This document shows, piece after piece, positions 1 to 6,534 of a DNA stretch of 9,271 bases. The notes under the pieces were generated by a model. The model saw nothing but the letters and a program-made list of their open reading frames with translations. It had not been told where the DNA came from and ran no database searches. The stretch is from Natrialbaceae archaeon Tc-Br11_E2g1 (GTDB lineage Archaea; Halobacteriota; Halobacteria; Halobacteriales; Natrialbaceae). Positions within the stretch are counted from its first letter, which is position 1. Every line of letters starts with the position of its first letter. Both the position numbers and the translations under genes were made by a program. The DNA is taken from contig LKNC01000092.1 in NCBI GenBank assembly GCA_001564255.1, forward strand, positions 1 through 9,271, in the 5' to 3' direction.

Positions 1-1134
1 ACCCGCGGCGGTGTCGGCGGCGCGTTCTGTCTCCCAGAGGCTGACGACCGCCGCCTCGGCGTCTTCGTCGCCCGTCTGTGCCTCGTAGACCGCCGTCTTC
101 ACGTGGGTGTCGTAGTGGTCGAAGTTCGTCCGGAGCCCATCGACCTCCTCGAACAGTTCGTCGGGGTCGGCTTCCGAGTAGAGGACGACAGCGTGGACGT
201 CCTCGCCGTGGGGCTTGCCCGCGTAGACGCCCTCTTCCTCGAGGGTGTCCCGGACCGCCTCGCCGTCGTCGGAGTCGTCGTGGGGTGGGCCGCCAGCCTC
301 GCCTGGGTGACTCCCCGAGTCTCCGCCCGGATGGCCGTCTCCCCCATCGACGTCCTGTGAGACCCGTTCGCCGGCCATGTACGCCTCGAGGTTCTCCGGG
401 GCGAACCGACGGCCGACGTAGAAGCGCCCGAACTCGGCGTACCGTGAGGTCGAGGGGTCAAAACGCATCTCGTAGAGCAGGTCCTTGATGTCCGTCGGAT
501 CGTTCGCGAAGAGGGTGACGCCCCACTCGTGGTCCTCGAAGCCGATGGAACTCGAGATGACCTGGGTGACCTTCCCGGCGTAGGCTTTGCCGATCTCGCC
601 GTGGTCCTCGAGGTGCTCGGCACGCTCGTCGAACGGGAGGTCATACCAGTTGTCCCGTTCCCCGCGGCGTTTGTCCATCGGGTAGAAGTTGACGTACTCG
701 GCGTCGGGGATCTCCGGGTGGAGACGCATCTCGATGTACCGCTCGATGCCGGGATCGACCTCCTCGTCCTCGAAGTAGGCACTCGAGACGTAGCCCGAGA
801 CTTCCGTCACCGAGACGTACGAATCGCTTCGCTCGGTGAACTCGGCGAAGGCCGTCCCCTCGAACTGGCGCTCGAGGAGCTCTAGGTGTTCCATCGTCGG
901 GCGGACGTGGACGATCAGGAGGTCGGCCTCGTGGCCGAGCATAGAGAACACCGCCGAACTGCCTTCGTCGGCGTCGTCGACGCGTTCACAGGCAGTGAGA
1001 TGCTCGATGCCCTCCGCTGTGGCCCGGTCTCGTCGCCGGTCGGGGGCCTCCCGCCAGGCGTCCCAGTCGATCGTGCGAAAGTCGTGTAGCACGTACCAGC
1101 CTTCTTCGGTCTGTGGCGGTTGTCGTCGTTCCAT
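1..1134 (-). CDS. pitA: PitA-type fusion: HemQ/chlorite-dismutase-fold heme protein plus antibiotic-biosynthesis-monooxygenase-like domain (3' end beyond window)
   Basis: The frame opens with ATG at 1134-1132 and stays open for 378 codons to the left edge, so the C-terminus is missing. Residues 10-245 are a chlorite dismutase/HemQ-family domain. Visible landmarks are YPMDKRR (151-157), DHG (177-179), GFEDHEWGVTLF (198-209) and EMRFDPSTSRYAEFG (222-236). By spacing against S. aureus HemQ as I remember it, Tyr151 and Lys155 match its catalytic Tyr/Lys, His178 the proximal heme ligand and Gln191 the distal Gln. True chlorite dismutases have Arg at the distal position, so a coproheme decarboxylase or other heme role is likelier than chlorite breakdown. 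An acidic, Gly- and His-rich linker (about 261-290) leads to a second domain from about 300 that resembles the ABM dimeric alpha-beta barrel. This two-domain arrangement is the haloarchaeal PitA fusion described from Haloferax volcanii. It is divergent from the next gene across 116 bp. The family call is firm; the exact reaction is inference. Confidence 0.9.
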   Translation of the reverse strand, partial: MERRQPPQTEEGWYVLHDFRTIDWDAWREAPDRRRDRATAEGIEHLTACERVDDADEGSSAVFSMLGHEADLLIVHVRPTMEHLELLERQFEGTAFAEFTERSDSYVSVTEVSGYVSSAYFEDEEVDPGIERYIEMRLHPEIPDAEYVNFYPMDKRRGERDNWYDLPFDERAEHLEDHGEIGKAYAGKVTQVISSSIGFEDHEWGVTLFANDPTDIKDLLYEMRFDPSTSRYAEFGRFYVGRRFAPENLEAYMAGERVSQDVDGGDGHPGGDSGSHPGEAGGPPHDDSDDGEAVRDTLEEEGVYAGKPHGEDVHAVVLYSEADPDELFEEVDGLRTNFDHYDTHVKTAVYEAQTGDEDAEAAVVSLWETERAADTAAG

Positions 1135-1250
1135 ACCGGAAGTTAGGAGGGGACCACCAAGAAAGGCCTGTTGTCGGCATGCGGCCGTAGCGACTCGACG
1201 GAGTTCCCCGGCCACCGGCTTGATGTGGAGCTACGACGATATACGAAAGC

Positions 1251-1967
1251 ATGAACGCCGTCGTACCCGCCGCAGGCGAGGGGACCCGGCTCCGTCCACT
1301 GACCGCGTCCACGCCCAAGGGGCTGCTCGAGGTCGCCGGGAAGCCGATCCTTTCGCGCTGTTTCGACCGACTGTGTGAGGTCGGGATCGAGGGGATCGTC
1401 GTCGTTGTGGGCTACCTCGGCGAACAGATCGTCGACCACTACGGCGACGCCTACCGGGGGACGCCGATCAGGTACGTCCGCCAGCACGAACGGAAGGGAC
1501 TGGCCCACGCGATCGCCCGGGCCGAAGACGCAGTCGACGGCGACTTCCTCGTCGTCAACGGCGACAACGTCCTCGGCACCGACCTCGAGGTCGTCCTCGA
1601 GACCCAGCGCCGTCCCGACGTCGACGCCACATTGCTCCTCGAGGAGGCAAGCCTCGAGGTCGCGGCCACGACCGGCGTCCTCGAGGTCGACGATGCGGGT
1701 CGCGTGACCGCCATCACGGAGAAACCGGCCGACCCGCCGTCGACGCTCGTCACGACGGGGGTCTACGCGCTCCCCGAGGGGATCTTCGAGCACTGTCTGG
1801 CGATCTCCCCCTCCGATCGCGGGGAGTACGAACTCGCGGACGCGATCGATCGACTCCTCGAGGCGGGTGGCGTCGTCGAGACCGTCGGCCTCGAGGGGTG
1901 GCGAGTCAACGTCAACGGGCCGGCGGACCTCGAGGAAGCGAGTTCCCGACTCGAGAACGGTTACTGA
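1251..1967 (+). CDS. AglF-like sugar-1-phosphate nucleotidyltransferase (probable glucose-1-phosphate uridylyl- or thymidylyltransferase)
   Basis: A 238-aa single-domain Rossmann-like nucleotidyltransferase that would join a sugar-1-phosphate and an NTP to give an NDP-sugar and pyrophosphate in the cytoplasm, feeding protein glycosylation or polysaccharide synthesis. Residues 8-17 (AGEGTRLRPLT region) plus Lys23 form the nucleotide-binding signature. NGDN at 103-106 contains the metal Asp105. EKP at 157-159, GEYEL at 191-195 and the WRVNVNGPADL stretch at 217-227 are the later family motifs. Length and motif order resemble Haloferax AglF, a glucose-1-phosphate uridylyltransferase, and there is no C-terminal hexapeptide-repeat domain. 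Oddly, where relatives have W-R-I-D before the GYPED segment, this protein has Asn220, so the second metal-binding Asp appears replaced. The ATG at 1251 is the first start that keeps the whole signature; no Shine-Dalgarno sequence is visible. The gene is divergent from pitA and convergent with the protease downstream. Family sure, substrate unknown. Confidence 0.88.
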   Translation: MNAVVPAAGEGTRLRPLTASTPKGLLEVAGKPILSRCFDRLCEVGIEGIVVVVGYLGEQIVDHYGDAYRGTPIRYVRQHERKGLAHAIARAEDAVDGDFLVVNGDNVLGTDLEVVLETQRRPDVDATLLLEEASLEVAATTGVLEVDDAGRVTAITEKPADPPSTLVTTGVYALPEGIFEHCLAISPSDRGEYELADAIDRLLEAGGVVETVGLEGWRVNVNGPADLEEASSRLENGY

Positions 1968-1986
1968 GAAAAGCGAGCCGCGAGGA

Positions 1987-2004
1987 ACCGGACGACAGTC
2001 CGGT
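1987..2004. terminator. Perfect 7-bp stem hairpin just after the nucleotidyltransferase stop
   Basis: ACCGGAC (1987-1993), a 4-nt loop GACA, and GTCCGGT (1998-2004) form a perfect inverted repeat 20 nt past the stop codon at 1967. It has no T-tract, so it may be a 3'-end-stabilising hairpin rather than a terminator. It precedes a second hairpin with T-runs at 2047-2072. Confidence 0.35.
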
Positions 2005-2046
2005 GACGAGCGGTCCGGACACATCGATCACGATTCAACTACTGGC

Positions 2047-2072
2047 GGCGAAAATCCTCGCGGGTTTTCGCC
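2047..2072. terminator. Likely bidirectional terminator hairpin between convergent genes
   Basis: GGCGAAAA (2047-2054) pairs with TTTTCGCC (2065-2072). A G:T pair and two more C:G pairs extend the stem to 11 bp around a 4-nt loop TCGC. Each strand carries a run of four T in its 3' arm. It sits between the stop of the plus-strand nucleotidyltransferase (1967) and the stop of the minus-strand protease (2081), where a shared terminator is expected. The pairing is seen directly; the terminator role is inference. Confidence 0.55.
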
Positions 2073-2080
2073 CGACAGCA

Positions 2081-3922
2081 TCAGCCCGCGAGCAGGGTCG
2101 GACCGAACACGAGCAACATGAAGCTCACGAGCATGGCGAGTCCGACCGAGGTGGTCACGGCCCGGACCATACTGCGGGTGGCGTCGACGGGGAGCCTCGA
2201 GAGGACGGCCTCGGTCGAGGTCCGGAGGATGTGCCCGCCGTCGAGGGGGAACGCGGGGATACAGTTGAAAAAGCCCAGCTGGACGTTGATCCAGCCGGTC
2301 CAAAAGAGCAGGTTCGCGAGCATAAAGACCGTGCCGTCGCCGAGGGCGGCGAGTGAGCCCTGCACCTCATAGAAGTTCTCGATCCCACCGGTAAAGCCCG
2401 CGAAGTTGTACGGGAGGACACCGAGGACGCCGGCGATCGGCAGGAACAACACGACGAGCATCTTCCCGAGGAACGAGTCCGTCAACGCCGGAATCGGGCT
2501 CTCACCACCGTCGCCGCCGAGTGCGACCAGATACTCGTCTGCCGGGTACAACTCGACGCCGATGTCGCTCATCTCTACCCCGGAGATGCCGTCTGATCCG
2601 TAGATACCCAAGAACACACCGCCCTGTGGCTGTTCGTCAAGGATGACTTCGTACTCGACGGGGTCGCCGTCGACGTAGCCGACGACCGGAACCGCCTCGT
2701 CCGGACTGGCCTCGTCGAGTCGCTCTTCGAGCGCCGCGAAGTCGTGGATCCGTTCACCGTCGAACTGCGTGATCGTGATCCCCTCCTCGACCGGCGCGCC
2801 GGCCTCCGCAAGCGGCCCGTCGGGGGCGACGACGGCAAAGGCGCCGATCGGCGTCTCGCGCTCTTCGAGTTCGCCGTCGTCGCGTTCGACGGTGAGTGTG
2901 ACGACCGCCGAGTCACCGACGGCGTCGATCAGTGCGGCCCGGGTCGCGACCGGTTCCCCGTCGACCTCCCGGATCGTCTCACCGGCTTCGATGCTCGCGG
3001 GCCCGTTATCGACCGCGGCGGTCGCGAGCAACGACCGCTCGACTGTGGTCTCGCGGTCGCCGTCGTTGAGTTCGACGCTCACCTCGTCGTCTTCGGTCGC
3101 CGCGAGAACGCCCTCGAGGTCGTCACCCGTCTCGAGCGGCGTACCGTCGATCGCGGTGATCCGATCGTTCGGTTCGATGCCGGCGTCTTCCGCGGAGGAA
3201 TCCGGGGCGACGCCACCGATGGCCGCACCCGGCGCGACGGTGACTGCGCCGGCTACGGGTCCAAAGAGCAAGGCGAACGCGAGTACCGTGACGACGAAAT
3301 TGAACGTGACGCCGGCGGCGAACATCCGGGTCTGGCCGCCGCGGTCGGCCTCACGCTGGTCTTCGTAGTCGGGTTCGACGAACGCCCCGATCGGGAGGAT
3401 CGCGAACATCGCGACGCCCATCGACTCGATGTCGATGTCCTCGACCCGACAGAGCAGGCCGTGGCCACCCTCGTGGACGACCAGGCCGACGAGCAAGCCA
3501 AAGACGATCCCGGGCGTCGCAGACAGCGGCAGGAAGTCGTTGACACCGGGAATCACGAGGACGTTTTGGGGCTGTTGAACGTCTGTCGTCTCGGTCGTCT
3601 GGAGCGCGCCGAACGCCGCGAGCAACAGGAAGACGAACATCGCGACCATCACGACGAGTGCGATCCCGACGCCGAGGTTCGCCCACGCTCGCCAGAACCG
3701 CTTTGGCGTGGCCAGTCGATCGAGGAACTCCCGACCGCGTTTCGTGCGGATCGTCACGATCGGCCCCTGGGTCCCGACGTAGTCGGGTAACAGGTCGCGA
3801 TTGCGGAGGGTCGCGACCGCGAGCCAGTAGACGGCGATCCCGATCAACACCCACGTGAGTAGACTCGAGCCGAAGAGATCGATAAACGCAGGGGCAAGAG
3901 GCGGGGACGTACCGTAATCCAT
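2081..3922 (-). CDS. Site-2-protease-like M50 membrane zinc metalloprotease with three tandem PDZ-like domains
   Basis: A 613-aa intramembrane protease predicted to cut substrate proteins within the cytoplasmic membrane, as S2P and RseP do in regulated proteolysis. The zinc site is HEGGH at 150-154. The second family motif, N-x-x-P-x-x-P-L-D-G-G, is at 553-563, with Asp561 as the third ligand. Hydrophobic segments lie at about 21-40, 84-107, 137-158, 168-183, 201-232, 486-503, 530-556 and 588-611. Between them, about 225-440 is a soluble region with three PDZ-like repeats (about 228-298, 299-366, 365-442), each holding an E/D-x-G-x-x-I-x-x-x-D-G-type segment such as RITAIDG, TIREVDG and TITQFDG. 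One or two PDZ units are more usual. The ATG at 3922 is the first in frame. The gene lies 44 bp after lysS on the same strand, so co-transcription is possible, although a weak T-rich element in the gap could give a separate promoter. Substrates are unknown. Confidence 0.9.
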   Translation of the reverse strand: MDYGTSPPLAPAFIDLFGSSLLTWVLIGIAVYWLAVATLRNRDLLPDYVGTQGPIVTIRTKRGREFLDRLATPKRFWRAWANLGVGIALVVMVAMFVFLLLAAFGALQTTETTDVQQPQNVLVIPGVNDFLPLSATPGIVFGLLVGLVVHEGGHGLLCRVEDIDIESMGVAMFAILPIGAFVEPDYEDQREADRGGQTRMFAAGVTFNFVVTVLAFALLFGPVAGAVTVAPGAAIGGVAPDSSAEDAGIEPNDRITAIDGTPLETGDDLEGVLAATEDDEVSVELNDGDRETTVERSLLATAAVDNGPASIEAGETIREVDGEPVATRAALIDAVGDSAVVTLTVERDDGELEERETPIGAFAVVAPDGPLAEAGAPVEEGITITQFDGERIHDFAALEERLDEASPDEAVPVVGYVDGDPVEYEVILDEQPQGGVFLGIYGSDGISGVEMSDIGVELYPADEYLVALGGDGGESPIPALTDSFLGKMLVVLFLPIAGVLGVLPYNFAGFTGGIENFYEVQGSLAALGDGTVFMLANLLFWTGWINVQLGFFNCIPAFPLDGGHILRTSTEAVLSRLPVDATRSMVRAVTTSVGLAMLVSFMLLVFGPTLLAG

Positions 3923-3966
3923 CGCTCTAGGTTCCGGGGTCAGTTCTCAAAGGGCTTTTGTATGGC

Positions 3967-5697
3967 CTACCGTTCCCGGCGCAGGCGGGCCACGACGAAC
4001 TCGTCGTCGAGTTTCTCGAGGAACGGCCCTAGCTTTGGCCCCTGTGTGTCGTCGAAAAAGAGCCGGTAGCCCGCCTGAAAGAACTCACCGACGGGGACGC
4101 CGTGGCGCTTTGCCGTCTCGTAGATCTCACCCTGAAGTTCCTCCGGGCCGGGGCCAGTCTCGGCGAAAGCCGCGAGCTCCTCGAGGGCGTCCTCGGTGGC
4201 CGAACCGAACTCGTGGTCGGGGATCGCGCTACGTTTGAGTTCGTAGTCGAACTCGTTGCCCGTCCGCCGGGCCCAGTTCCGTGCGCGTTCGACCCGCGCC
4301 AGGGCGGCCTCGACGGCCCACTCGGGGGCGTCCTCGGAAACGTGCCCTTCCTTGCGGGCGATCTCCTCGCGAACGTCGGGGTCGTCGGTCATCCCCAGGA
4401 CGGCCGCGAAGGTGTAGGGCAGACGGATACGCTCTTCGCGGGGTTCGTCCACTACGAGTGGGTAGACGCGCTCTGCAAACTCGACGTCGTCCGCGCTCGC
4501 CTCGACCTCGCCGAAGTAGATCGCCTCGAAACGGTCGAACTCGTCGACCAGTTGGTCGAGCCGTTCGATGCTGAAATCCCGCGCCTTCGAGGGGTCTTTC
4601 GCGAAGAAGTATCGCAGGACTTCGGGCTCGAGTAACTCGAGGACGTCCGAGACGAGGATGACGTTGCCCATAGAAGAGGAGAACGGTTCGCCGTCTAAGG
4701 TAAACCACTCGTAGACCATCGGCACCGGCGGTTCGATCCCGAAGACGTTTTCGGCGACGTCCTGTCCGCTCGGCCAGGAGCCCTCGGCGTGGTCCTTGCC
4801 GAACGGTTCGAAGTCGACACCCAAAACGTCCCACTGGGCGGGCCACTCGAAACGCCAGGGGAGTTTCCCCTCGCGGAACGTCGCGGTTCCCTCGTGACCG
4901 CAGCCACTGATCGTCCGATCGCCGGCGTCCATATCCGTACAGCGATAGTCGACGGTCCCGACCGTCTCACGGGTCGCGTCTCCCTCCGCTCGACTGTCCG
5001 AGGCGCCGTGGGCCTCGCTCTCGAGGTCGACGGCCGTGACCGTCTCCGTGACCTTCCCACACTCCGCACAGATCGGGTTGAAGGGAACGTACTCCTCGTC
5101 GACTTTGTCCTGGTACTGTGCGAGGACCTCGCGGGCGGTGTCCCGGTTCTCGAGGACGAATCGGGTGAACTCCTCGAACTCGCCGTCCTCGTAGAGATCG
5201 GTGTTCGAGACGAGTTCGATGGGGACGTCGACGGCCTCGGCGCTGTCGGCGATGATGTTCGAGAAGTGGTCGCCGTAGGAGTCACAACAGCCGAAGGGAT
5301 CGGGGATGTCCGTGTAGGGCACACCGAGGTTCCGCCCGAGGGCACCCGCGTTGACGTCGCCTAAATCGACGAGTTCGCCCTCTAAGTCACACAGCGTCCG
5401 GGGGAGCTTTCGCAGGGGGTCCCGGTCGTCGGTCGTGAAGACCTGCCGGACTTCGTGGCCACGCTCGCGGAGGACTTCGGCGACGTAGTACCCACGCATG
5501 ATCTCGTTTACGTTGCCCAGGTGGGGGACGCCCGAAGGTGAGATGCCGCCTTTGATGACGATGGGTTCTTCGGGCTCCCGGGCTTCTACGCGGTCGGCAA
5601 CCCCGTCGGCCCAAAACGCGTGGTGGTCGTCCCCGTCCTCGCGTTGAAGCGTGTAGGGACTCCGGGCGTCGTCCCCGTCGTCGCCCTCACCGCTCAT
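3967..5697 (-). CDS. lysS: Class I lysyl-tRNA synthetase
   Basis: A 576-aa archaeal-type class I LysRS that charges tRNA-Lys with lysine in the cytoplasm. The HIGH-like motif is HLGN at 59-62, within GGISPSGVPHLGN, which is characteristic of this enzyme. The KMSKS-like motif is FSSSMGN at 339-345. Cysteine pairs at 210/213 and 253/266 (C-A-E-C and C...C-G-H) look like a zinc knuckle, with an acidic, low-complexity stretch at about 225-248 inserted between them. The C-terminal half (about 370-576) is the helical anticodon-binding region. The start at 5697 is chosen because the LysRS family begins a short acidic way before SPYTLQRE, and because the frame upstream of it is the out-of-frame shadow of pyrH; a longer 706-aa reading from 6087 is therefore wrong. 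The start overlaps the pyrH stop by 11 nt (ATGAGCGGTGA), pointing to translational coupling. Identification is very secure. Confidence 0.96.
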   Translation of the reverse strand: MSGEGDDGDDARSPYTLQREDGDDHHAFWADGVADRVEAREPEEPIVIKGGISPSGVPHLGNVNEIMRGYYVAEVLRERGHEVRQVFTTDDRDPLRKLPRTLCDLEGELVDLGDVNAGALGRNLGVPYTDIPDPFGCCDSYGDHFSNIIADSAEAVDVPIELVSNTDLYEDGEFEEFTRFVLENRDTAREVLAQYQDKVDEEYVPFNPICAECGKVTETVTAVDLESEAHGASDSRAEGDATRETVGTVDYRCTDMDAGDRTISGCGHEGTATFREGKLPWRFEWPAQWDVLGVDFEPFGKDHAEGSWPSGQDVAENVFGIEPPVPMVYEWFTLDGEPFSSSMGNVILVSDVLELLEPEVLRYFFAKDPSKARDFSIERLDQLVDEFDRFEAIYFGEVEASADDVEFAERVYPLVVDEPREERIRLPYTFAAVLGMTDDPDVREEIARKEGHVSEDAPEWAVEAALARVERARNWARRTGNEFDYELKRSAIPDHEFGSATEDALEELAAFAETGPGPEELQGEIYETAKRHGVPVGEFFQAGYRLFFDDTQGPKLGPFLEKLDDEFVVARLRRER

Positions 5698-6412
5698 CTT
5701 CGGCCCAGTAGGTCGGTTCCTCGCCGACGCCCTCCGGGATGACGTCGGTGCCGTGGTGTTCGCCGTACAGGACCGCCCGCGCGATCCGTTCGGGGTCGGT
5801 GCCATCGAGGACGATCGTCCGCATTCCAGAACGCTGGATGATTTTCGCCGCGAGCAGGTCGACCGGAGCAGAGGAGCCGGCGGCCATCTCGAGGTCGGCG
5901 ATGACGTCGACGAGTTCGGCCGCAGAGAGCTCCGAAAAGCGGGTCGCCTCGGGGTTCTCGTTGGGGTCGTCGTCGTAGACGCCGGGGACGCTCGTCGCGT
6001 AGACGAGCAAGTCGGCGTCGACGTACTCGGCGAGGGCGGCCCCGACGGCGTCGGTCGTCTGGGCGGGAGCGACCCCGCCCATGACACAGACGCTACCCTG
6101 TCGCAGGGCCTCGCCGGCTTGCTCGTAATCCCGGGCCGGTGCCGTCACCGTCCCCTCCGAAAGCGCGGCGATCAACAGTCGGGCGTTGAGCCGGGTGACG
6201 TCGATCCCCAGCTGATCGAGTTCGATCTCGTTTGCGCCCAGGTCACGAGCAGCGCCGATGTACTCGCGGGCGACGCCGCCGCCTCCGACGACGGCCCCGA
6301 CCCGACACCCGTCCTCGACGAGGTCCTCGACGACGCCAGCGTGTGCGGCCACCCGGTCGGAGCCGGGTTCGGGCACGAGTACGCTCCCGCCGATAGAAAC
6401 GACCACTTTCAT
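5687..6412 (-). CDS. pyrH: UMP kinase (archaeal PyrH)
   Basis: A 241-aa amino-acid-kinase-fold enzyme that phosphorylates UMP to UDP with ATP, in pyrimidine nucleotide synthesis. Residues 1-10 (MKVVVSIGGS) are the typical start with the G-G-S phosphate loop. VVGGGG at 41-46 is the glycine-rich loop. DVTRLNARLL at 71-80 and GGVAPAQTTDAVGA at 112-125 match UMP-binding segments of archaeal PyrH. ATSVPGVYDDDP at 139-150 is the nucleotide-binding loop seen as T-x-V-D-G-V-Y-x-x-D-P in relatives. APVDLLAAKII at 182-192 is also family-typical. Start choice: the frame runs back to 6523, but the family begins at MKVVVSIGG, and a TATA-like box lies about 30 nt upstream of the ATG at 6412, which fits a leaderless message. 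It is first in the pyrH-lysS(-protease) cluster and divergent from moaE. Confidence 0.95.
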   Translation of the reverse strand: MKVVVSIGGSVLVPEPGSDRVAAHAGVVEDLVEDGCRVGAVVGGGGVAREYIGAARDLGANEIELDQLGIDVTRLNARLLIAALSEGTVTAPARDYEQAGEALRQGSVCVMGGVAPAQTTDAVGAALAEYVDADLLVYATSVPGVYDDDPNENPEATRFSELSAAELVDVIADLEMAAGSSAPVDLLAAKIIQRSGMRTIVLDGTDPERIARAVLYGEHHGTDVIPEGVGEEPTYWAEDER

Positions 6413-6438
6413 CTTATCGCGGTGTAACCGGGTATCGG

Positions 6439-6445
6439 ATTTAAG
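6439..6445 (-). promoter_or_regulatory. TATA-like box of the pyrH-lysS cluster
   Basis: On the minus strand this reads CTTAAAT, an A/T island in GC-rich sequence. Its centre is about 30 nt upstream of the pyrH ATG (6412). That spacing would start transcription within a few nt of the start codon, the common leaderless haloarchaeal arrangement. Confidence 0.5.
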
Positions 6446-6473
6446 AGTTGCCAAGCGTCCCAAACCGCCCGGT

Positions 6474-6488
6474 CCGGTCGACGACCGG
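6474..6488. repeat. 15-bp palindrome between divergent pyrH and moaE
   Basis: CCGGTC, spacer GAC, GACCGG: a perfect 6-bp inverted repeat near the middle of the 122-bp divergent spacer, 62 bp from the pyrH ATG and 47 bp from the moaE ATG. It could be an operator shared by both genes, but such GC-rich palindromes also arise easily by chance here. Confidence 0.3.
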
Positions 6489-6504
6489 TTTCCGGTGCGA
6501 TAGC

Positions 6505-6511
6505 TACAAAT
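6505..6511 (+). promoter_or_regulatory. Weak TATA-like box for moaE
   Basis: TACAAAT is centred 27 nt upstream of the moaE ATG (6535), the right spacing for leaderless transcription. It is the only A/T-rich element at that distance; the match to the haloarchaeal TTTATA-like consensus is poor. Confidence 0.35.
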
Positions 6512-6534
6512 CCCGACACACACACAGTGTAGGT

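Noticed and set aside
99..782. Minus-strand open frame (227 codons) overlapping pitA in another frame
   Set aside because: Its Ser/Thr/Arg-rich composition is typical of an off-frame translation; the HemQ-like frame covers the same DNA with conserved motifs.
1135..1250. TATA-like boxes for the divergent pitA and nucleotidyltransferase genes
   Set aside because: The best pitA candidate (CTTTCTT on the minus strand near 1164) is a poor match. For the nucleotidyltransferase, the A/T element at about 1238-1244 is too close to the ATG. Neither is good enough to list.
1143..2024. Minus-strand open frame (293 codons) opposite the nucleotidyltransferase
   Set aside because: Shadow of a real gene with clear signature motifs on the plus strand; no family resemblance in the minus translation.
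2744..3790. Long plus-strand open frame (348 codons) opposite the PDZ protease
   Set aside because: It is the antisense shadow of the minus-strand protease; its Arg/Asp-rich product has no recognisable motif, while the minus frame has HEGGH and the LDGG motif.
5698..6087. N-terminal extension of lysS to a 706-residue protein
   Set aside because: The extra 130 residues are Ser/Thr/Arg-rich, unlike the acidic proteins here, and lie out of frame over pyrH. The LysRS family begins at about 5697.
5753..6427. Plus-strand open frame (224 codons) opposite pyrH
   Set aside because: Shadow frame, a usual effect of high GC and strong third-position bias.
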